The translations under genes were made by a program, and so were the position numbers. DNA of 64,000 bases, from assembly GCF_965184065.1 (NCBI RefSeq), contig NZ_OZ239098.1; one strand, written 5' to 3'. Every line of letters starts with the position of its first letter. Positions within the stretch are counted from its first letter, which is position 1. Positions 59,552 through 64,000 of this stretch are shown one piece after another. Under the pieces are notes generated by a model. It saw nothing but the letters and a program-made list of their open reading frames with translations, was not told the DNA's origin and searched no databases. The DNA is from Methylopumilus sp026399645. GTDB lineage: Bacteria; Pseudomonadota; Gammaproteobacteria; Burkholderiales; Methylophilaceae.

Positions 59552-59676
59552 TGGTAAAAAAAGTATTTCAAAATAATAATGAATTAGTTAAAAAAAGAAA
59601 TAAACGATTAGCATTGATTTTAGGCTTAGTTGCTTTTTCTTTTTATGTAGGGTTTCTTCTAAGCAATATTAAATGA
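59551..59676 (+). CDS. Small cytochrome oxidase assembly protein
   Basis: A 41-residue protein starting at ATG 59551 within TAATG of the coxA stop and ending at 59676, overlapping the ctaG start (ATGA) by four bases. A basic N-terminus (KKRNKR) precedes one membrane helix (LALILGLVAFSFYVGFLL). Homologues annotated as small cytochrome oxidase assembly proteins occupy this place in betaproteobacterial cox operons; the role in copper insertion is inferred from context. Confidence 0.8.
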   Translation: MVKKVFQNNNELVKKRNKRLALILGLVAFSFYVGFLLSNIK

Positions 59677-60218
59677 TTAAATTTGGCGGCATTAAGCGAA
59701 CAACTGTTTATTTAACGCTGCTCACAGTTGTAATGTTTGGTTTTGGTTATGCGCTTGTGCCGCTATATGATGTTTTTTGCGAAGTCACCGGATTGAATGG
59801 AAAGACAGGACGTATTTATAATGCAGAAGCTTCAAAATTAGTTGTAGATGATCAACGGCTCGTCACCATTCAGTTTGATTCAAATATAAATGGTAATTTA
59901 GCTTGGAAATTAAAAGCTGATCAAAAGTTTTTAAAGGTTAATCCCGGTAAATTTTATGTTGTAACCTATACCGTTGAAAATATGATTAATGAAGAAATTA
60001 TTGGGCAAGCTATACCAAGTGTTACACCTCAAATTGCCTCACTTTATTTAAAAAAGTCAGAGTGTTTTTGTTTTAGAAATCAAGTATTGAAGCCTGGTGA
60101 GAAAAAACAACTTACTGTAAGATTTGAAGTAGATAAAGACATTCCTAAAAATGTGGAATCACTTACTCTTTCATATACTTTTTTTAGAGCTTTGAAAGAT
60201 GACAAAAAAGCAAGTTAA
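59673..60218 (+). CDS. ctaG: Cytochrome c oxidase assembly protein CtaG/Cox11
   Basis: Cox11 delivers copper to CuB of subunit I. The 181-residue protein has an N-terminal membrane anchor (TVYLTLLTVVMFGFGYAL), the LVPLYDVFCEVTGLNGKTG segment with its conserved cysteine, and the copper-binding CFCF in KKSECFCFRNQ, followed by FEVDKDIPKNVESLTLSYTFF. It overlaps the preceding small gene by four bases. Confidence 0.97.
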   Translation: MIKFGGIKRTTVYLTLLTVVMFGFGYALVPLYDVFCEVTGLNGKTGRIYNAEASKLVVDDQRLVTIQFDSNINGNLAWKLKADQKFLKVNPGKFYVVTYTVENMINEEIIGQAIPSVTPQIASLYLKKSECFCFRNQVLKPGEKKQLTVRFEVDKDIPKNVESLTLSYTFFRALKDDKKAS

Positions 60219-60252
60219 GTAGTATTAATAAATTAATAATTAAGGAAATATT

Positions 60253-61125
60253 ATGGCAAGTAAAGATATCTATTTTGTTCCTGAATCAAGCAAATGGCCT
60301 ATAGTAGGTAGCCTCGCTCTGTTTACTCTGTTTGTAGGTTCAGCAATGTTATTAAATCAATCGCCCAATGCAAAATATGTATTTATTGTAGGCATAGCAG
60401 CAGTAATTTATATGTTTGCAGGATGGTTTTCAAATGTAATAGCTGAAAGCCTTGCAGGAAAATATAATAAACAAGTAGATATTAGCTTCAGAATGGGTAT
60501 GGGGTGGTTTATTCTCTCAGAAGTTATGTTTTTTGCAGCTTTTTTTGGCGCCCTATTTTACGCTCGCGTTTTATCTGTGCCTTGGCTTGGTGGAGAAGGG
60601 CATGGAGTAGTAACGCACCAGTTTTTATGGCCAGCATTTAAAGCTTCATGGCCTATGTCAGTGATGCCAAATCCAGCCAATTTCACTGTTCATAAAGATA
60701 CTATCCCGGCATTTGGCTTGCCCGCAGTTAATACCTTAATACTTTTAATAAGTGGGGTGACAGTAACGCTTGCTCATTGGGCTTTAAAAAAAGCACAAAG
60801 AAATTATCTTAATGCTTGGCTTGCTGTCACGGTTGCATTAGGTGGATTATTTGTGTATTTGCAAGCAACCGAGTACCACCATGCTTACACCGAATTAAGT
60901 TTAAAGCTTAGTTCCGGTATATATGGATCTACATTTTTCCTACTTACAGGATTTCATGGTTTTCATGTAACGATGGGGGCTGTGATGCTAGCGGTAATTT
61001 TATTGAGATCACTTAAAGGGCATTTTACAAAAAATGATCATTTTGCTTTTGAAGCTGTAGCATGGTATTGGCATTTTGTGGATGTAGTTTGGCTAGGATT
61101 ATTTATATTCGTATATTGGCTTTAA
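60253..61125 (+). CDS. coxC: Cytochrome c oxidase subunit III
   Basis: Subunit III (290 residues, about seven membrane helices) stabilises the oxidase core. It shows YFVPESSKWPIVGSLALF, SEVMFFAAFFGALFYAR, ATEYHHAY, STFFLLTGFHGFHV and the terminal AVAWYWHFVDVVWLGLFIFVYW. It ends the coxB-coxC run, followed by a strong terminator. Confidence 0.98.
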   Translation: MASKDIYFVPESSKWPIVGSLALFTLFVGSAMLLNQSPNAKYVFIVGIAAVIYMFAGWFSNVIAESLAGKYNKQVDISFRMGMGWFILSEVMFFAAFFGALFYARVLSVPWLGGEGHGVVTHQFLWPAFKASWPMSVMPNPANFTVHKDTIPAFGLPAVNTLILLISGVTVTLAHWALKKAQRNYLNAWLAVTVALGGLFVYLQATEYHHAYTELSLKLSSGIYGSTFFLLTGFHGFHVTMGAVMLAVILLRSLKGHFTKNDHFAFEAVAWYWHFVDVVWLGLFIFVYWL

Positions 61126-61137
61126 GCTAGCAGATTT

Positions 61138-61166
61138 AAAAAGCGCTATCTAAATAGCGCTTTTTT
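61138..61166. terminator. Terminator after coxC
   Basis: GCGCTAT/ATAGCGC with a CTAA loop lies between A and T runs and is bidirectional. It lies between convergent coxC (plus) and the DUF2909 gene (minus), four bases before the stop of the latter. Confidence 0.93.
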
Positions 61167-61169
61167 ATT

Positions 61170-61388
61170 TTACATGCCATGAGGTTGAATTAAGCCAGAA
61201 TAAAATCCGTAAAAAAGTAAGAAGAATAAAAGAAGAGAAAGACCAACCCTAAAGGAAAGTGAAGTTACCATTCTGTTAGAGTTTTTTTTCTTATCTTTGA
61301 TTAGAAAGAAAAGTCCACCCGAAAGGGATAGTAGGATAATTAATAAAATTGCTATTACAATAATCTTAAATAATAATTCACCACTCAT
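61170..61388 (-). CDS. DUF2909 twin transmembrane protein
   Basis: This 72-residue protein has two membrane helices (LLFKIIVIAILLIILLSLSG and FRVGLSLLLFFLLFYGFYSG), KKNSNRMVTSLSFRVG between them and a C-terminal PHG. It belongs to the small DUF2909 family, usually encoded against the cox operon next to surF1 in betaproteobacteria. The ATG at 61388 has AAGG upstream; an upstream start at 61427 would overlap surF1 and is less likely. Confidence 0.85.
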   Translation of the reverse strand: MSGELLFKIIVIAILLIILLSLSGGLFFLIKDKKKNSNRMVTSLSFRVGLSLLLFFLLFYGFYSGLIQPHGM

Positions 61389-61414
61389 AAAATAACCTTG
61401 CCCTAAATAAAATT

Positions 61415-62152
61415 TTGAAATTTTCAATCTATAACATCAGCTTTAATTATAAGTTAATACCTAGCCTAGTATTTATTATATTTTTTACTCTTTTTATTAA
61501 ATTAGGATTTTGGCAGCTTGATCGTGCCGATCAAAAAAAGATAATAAATATGTCATTTGTTGAAAGACAAAATCAGCCGCCAATACAATTAAATAATGAA
61601 ACTATCCAAATACCAATAAAGGATATTATTTGGCATCGCGTTTCTATGAAAGGGAGTTTTTTAAATGATAAGAATATTATTCTAGACAATCAAATTGTTG
61701 AAGAAAAAGCTGGTTTTTTAATTTACACCCCTTTTAAGATTTTAGATTCTAATAAAATTATCTTGATTAACAGGGGCTGGTATCCTCTCAGCAATTCTAG
61801 AAAAGATATTCCTAATATACCCCCAATCAAAGATATGCAAACAATTGAAGGTGAAATTAGTCAAATGCCCTCTTCTGGTATTTCACTTGGTAAAGTTATA
61901 ACTGAAAAATTAGATGAATCGTCTTTTAGGCTTCAGAAGATGGACTATGAGGTTTTAAGTTCTTTAATAAGTAAAGATTTAATGAGATATGTTGTTAAAC
62001 TCAAAAAACCTATTTTTGACAAGACTTATATTTTAGACTCAGGTATGCCAGTTCCTGACAGCGATAAAAATTATGGTTATGCATTTCAGTGGTTTGCGAT
62101 GGCATTTACTCTTTTCATTATTTTTATAAGATTAGGTGTAAAAAAGAAATGA
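61415..62152 (+). CDS. SURF1 family cytochrome oxidase assembly protein
   Basis: SURF1 proteins assist haem a insertion into subunit I. The 245-residue protein has two membrane helices, near residues 16-34 and 222-240, with FWQLDRADQKK after the first and the ILINRGWYPL motif (about 120) in the periplasmic domain. The start is TTG at 61415; only 26 bases separate it from the divergent DUF2909 start. The stop overlaps the next gene by four bases. Confidence 0.93.
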   Translation: MKFSIYNISFNYKLIPSLVFIIFFTLFIKLGFWQLDRADQKKIINMSFVERQNQPPIQLNNETIQIPIKDIIWHRVSMKGSFLNDKNIILDNQIVEEKAGFLIYTPFKILDSNKIILINRGWYPLSNSRKDIPNIPPIKDMQTIEGEISQMPSSGISLGKVITEKLDESSFRLQKMDYEVLSSLISKDLMRYVVKLKKPIFDKTYILDSGMPVPDSDKNYGYAFQWFAMAFTLFIIFIRLGVKKK

Positions 62153-62736
62153 AATTAAGCAATATTTTTAAGTCACGGCTAAAACTAATAGGCATTGTAT
62201 TGTTATTTTTTATGCCTGTAATTTATGCGTGGTATTTAGTTTTTTTTACAAATTTCAAAATGAATTCAAAGGGAGTCGAGCATGGACTCTTAATTAGTCC
62301 AATCATTCAGATTGGTGATTTCGAATTATATGAGCCGATAAGCCGCCAAATACACCAATTAATTGGCAAATGGACATTAGTTTCTTTCGTAGAAGATAAA
62401 TGTGAAAAGGTGTGTGAATTCCAACTATATGAATTAAGGCAAATTTGGCTTGCATTAGGTAAAGACGGCAATAAAATTCAAAGGCTAGTTATAGCCAAAG
62501 ATAAAAATTTAATTTCGTCCGAACAGATTAAATTGAGCCAAGGCCAGTTTTTGCTGAAAGATGATACTGATTTAAAGGACAGATTAAATAGTCGATTTAA
62601 ATCTTATCCAAACTTTGAGAATGATTCTATTTACCTGATAGATCCTTACGGTAATTTGATGATGCAATATAAAAAAGGAACAAATCCATCTGGAATAATT
62701 AAAGATCTAGAACGATTAATAAGAATTTCAAAATAA
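62149..62736 (+). CDS. SCO-like thioredoxin-fold membrane protein, cytochrome oxidase-associated
   Basis: This 195-residue protein has one N-terminal membrane helix (LIGIVLLFFMPVIYAWYLVFF) and a periplasmic domain. GKWTLVSFVEDKCEKVCEFQL has the place and spacing of the CxxxC copper motif of SCO proteins, and DSIYLIDPYGNLMMQY the usual following strand. It is a distant relative commonly encoded between surF1 and ctaA in betaproteobacteria. The ATG lies within ATGA of the surF1 stop. Function in CuA assembly is inference. Confidence 0.8.
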   Translation: MKLSNIFKSRLKLIGIVLLFFMPVIYAWYLVFFTNFKMNSKGVEHGLLISPIIQIGDFELYEPISRQIHQLIGKWTLVSFVEDKCEKVCEFQLYELRQIWLALGKDGNKIQRLVIAKDKNLISSEQIKLSQGQFLLKDDTDLKDRLNSRFKSYPNFENDSIYLIDPYGNLMMQYKKGTNPSGIIKDLERLIRISK

Positions 62737-63231
62737 TTAGGAATTAAGATGCTTTTTCAAAAGAGCATTTAATTTATTAAAATCTAACTCCCCTATTACT
62801 TTATCAATGATTTTTCCATTTTTATCAATAAGTATTGAAGTTGGAGTAAGGCGAATGTTTTCAAATGATCGTGCAATTTGACCATTAACGTCTAGCACAA
62901 CAGGGAAAGGTATCTTATTCTTATTCGTAAAGTTTAAGACCTGATTTGGTGGGTCATAACTCATAGATATAGCTATAATTTCTAAACCTTGCCCTTTGAA
63001 TTGATTGTAAGTAGCAACTAGACCCGGCATTTCTTTGATACAGCCTGGACAATCAGTTGCCCAAAAGTTGATGATTGTGAAATTATTTTTAGCTTGATAA
63101 AGCTTGAAAGCTTCACCAGTGATTGAAGTAACTGCAATTTCAGGAACTTTTTTATTTGTAGTTAATAATAAAAAAAATAAGACCAGAAGAGTTAATAAAA
63201 CGAGTAACAGCGAGATAGTTTTTTTTGCCAT
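62737..63231 (-). CDS. TlpA/ResA-like membrane-anchored thiol-disulfide oxidoreductase
   Basis: This 164-residue protein has an N-terminal membrane anchor (TISLLLVLLTLLVLFFLLLTT) and a thioredoxin domain with the CXXC site CPGC (FWATDCPGCIKEMPG) and the cis-Pro loop LTPTSILID. Such proteins reduce disulfides of apocytochromes or of copper-site cysteines (Sco, CoxB). The ATG at 63231 is taken; a start at 63261 adds ten polar residues. It runs against the cox genes, stop to stop with the SCO-like gene with no base between. Confidence 0.9.
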   Translation of the reverse strand: MAKKTISLLLVLLTLLVLFFLLLTTNKKVPEIAVTSITGEAFKLYQAKNNFTIINFWATDCPGCIKEMPGLVATYNQFKGQGLEIIAISMSYDPPNQVLNFTNKNKIPFPVVLDVNGQIARSFENIRLTPTSILIDKNGKIIDKVIGELDFNKLNALLKKHLNS

Positions 63232-63276
63232 AGTTGGGTGAATGTTATAATTCTTGCACATTAAGGGAATTATTTC

Positions 63277-63304
63277 TTGTTAGTCTAATCGATATTAATA
63301 TAAA
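63277..63304 (+). promoter_or_regulatory. Predicted promoter of ctaA
   Basis: TTGTTA (63277-63282) and TATAAA (63299-63304) are 16 bases apart, with the ATG of ctaA 18 bases beyond. Presence of a promoter here fits with ctaA being cut off from surF1 by the inverted TlpA gene. Confidence 0.55.
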
Positions 63305-63321
63305 TTTATAGAAATTTAATT

Positions 63322-64000
63322 ATGAATCTTTTTAAAAAAATTACTTTATTTACAACAGTTATGACATTTTGTTTAATTGTCTTAGGTGCCTACGTAAGGC
63401 TAGCGGATGCTGGTTTAGGATGCCCAGACTGGCCAGGATGTTTTGGAACACTAACTGTTCCAGAAAGCCAACTGGCTATTGAAAAAGCCCAGCATACTTT
63501 TCCAGGTCAAGTTATAGAAAATGGCAAGGCTTGGAAAGAGATGGTTCATAGATATGTGGCAGGCCTATTGGGGCTTTTAATTTTAACAATTGGGTATTTA
63601 GCTTATAAAAATAAAAAATCTCTCAAAGTGAGCATCCTTGTTCCCTTAAGCCTCCTGGGCATTGTATTTTTTCAAGCTATGTTAGGAATGCTTACAGTTA
63701 CACTTCTACTAAAGCCTATTATTGTAAGTGCTCATTTAATTGGTGGTATGACAACTTTAGCTATACTCACATATATAAGTTACGAACATTACAACGAAAA
63801 TTCAAAATTAATTCTAAAGAAAAGCATAATTTTTTATATGGCAAGGTTTGGCTTTATTTTGATTTTTATGCAAATTTTTTTAGGTGGCTGGACTAGCACT
63901 AATTATGCTGGCCTAGCTTGCACAGACTTTCCAACCTGCCATGGTCAATTGATTCCCGATATGGACTTTAAGAATGCGTTTAATATTTTTAGAGATTTAG
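63322..64000 (+). CDS. ctaA: Haem A synthase CtaA/Cox15 (cut by window end)
   Basis: CtaA oxidises the C8 methyl group of haem O to make haem A for the aa3 oxidase. The 226 residues visible start MNLFKKITLFTTVMTFC and have LGAYVRLADAGLGCPDWPGC, the WKEMVHRYVAGLLG haem-ligand histidine, the ISAHL-like VSAHLIGGM and the second half GGWTSTNYAGLACTDFPTCHG. The frame is open at the window end. It is the first gene after the inverted TlpA gene. Confidence 0.97.
   Translation, partial: MNLFKKITLFTTVMTFCLIVLGAYVRLADAGLGCPDWPGCFGTLTVPESQLAIEKAQHTFPGQVIENGKAWKEMVHRYVAGLLGLLILTIGYLAYKNKKSLKVSILVPLSLLGIVFFQAMLGMLTVTLLLKPIIVSAHLIGGMTTLAILTYISYEHYNENSKLILKKSIIFYMARFGFILIFMQIFLGGWTSTNYAGLACTDFPTCHGQLIPDMDFKNAFNIFRDL

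Noticed and set aside
1..64000. Defence system, toxin-antitoxin pair, prophage, biosynthetic cluster or CRISPR array
   Set aside because: Every gene of any length was assigned to core functions or small conserved families; no candidate remained.

Overview
The window is about 64 kb of compact, AT-rich chromosomal backbone with no sign of mobile DNA. The gene content points to a betaproteobacterium with a streamlined genome, most likely a Methylophilales member (OM43 / Candidatus Methylopumilus type). The grounds are typical betaproteobacterial families and neighbourhoods: DUF2782-thrB-BPSS1780, dusB-fis-purH-purD-hemF, Coq7 as the ubiquinone hydroxylase, DUF2970, DUF2244 and DUF2909, and coxB with a fused cytochrome c domain. 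Intergenic gaps are very short and many genes overlap by 1-8 bases. The genus assignment is inference; no methanol dehydrogenase or other methylotrophy marker lies in the window. GC content was judged by eye, not computed.

Region 1 (1-13345) is the S10-spc-alpha ribosomal superoperon, read left to right from a truncated rplC to rplQ, with secY, infA, rpmJ and rpoA. Two internal sigma70-type promoters (before rplN and before rpsM) are visible, and the run ends in a bidirectional terminator. Region 2 (13414-15535, minus strand) holds rpmB-rpmG and coaBC-dut. Region 3 (15675-21859) has cstA with its small ybdD-like partner, lgt (minus), ilvD with a hexose-phosphate mutarotase, and a periplasmic cytochrome c. 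Region 4 (28838 down to 21890, minus) is a dusB-fis-purH-purD-tsaC-hemF-permease operon. It is preceded on the same strand by polA and a CinA/MoCF-domain gene.

Region 5 (32399-37418) has a LOG-family hydrolase, a DUF2782 protein, thrB and a BPSS1780-type membrane protein, convergent with uvrD. Region 6 (37510-39616) is groES-groEL behind a CIRCE operator and an overlapping sigma32/sigma70 promoter. Region 7 (39658-44342) is a plus-strand run: aldo/keto reductase, bioA, dacB, an FKBP isomerase and an OsmC protein. Region 8 (46695 down to 44351) is ctpA-coq7-DUF2322. After it come a SelW-like protein, an NlpC/P60 hydrolase, and the dinG-tsaB-rimI-(holD-like)-proS operon (47719-53023).

Region 9 (53252-56654) holds a DUF1097-like membrane protein with a long leader, an unrecognised secreted protein, queA, DUF2970, tRNA-Leu(CAA) and DUF2244. 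Region 10 (56758-64000) is the aa3 cytochrome c oxidase cluster: coxB, coxA, a 41-residue assembly protein, ctaG, coxC, surF1, an SCO-like protein and a truncated ctaA. A DUF2909 gene and a TlpA-like thioredoxin gene run against the cluster.

No gene-free stretch exceeds 300 bases; the longest, at 53024-53251, is described below. I saw no insertion sequence, prophage, CRISPR array, defence or toxin-antitoxin system. Most of the window is ordinary core genome. The points most worth a second look are the HolD-like protein, the groE promoter architecture, the zinc-type S4, the inverted TlpA gene in the cox cluster, and several unusual translation or transcription start arrangements.
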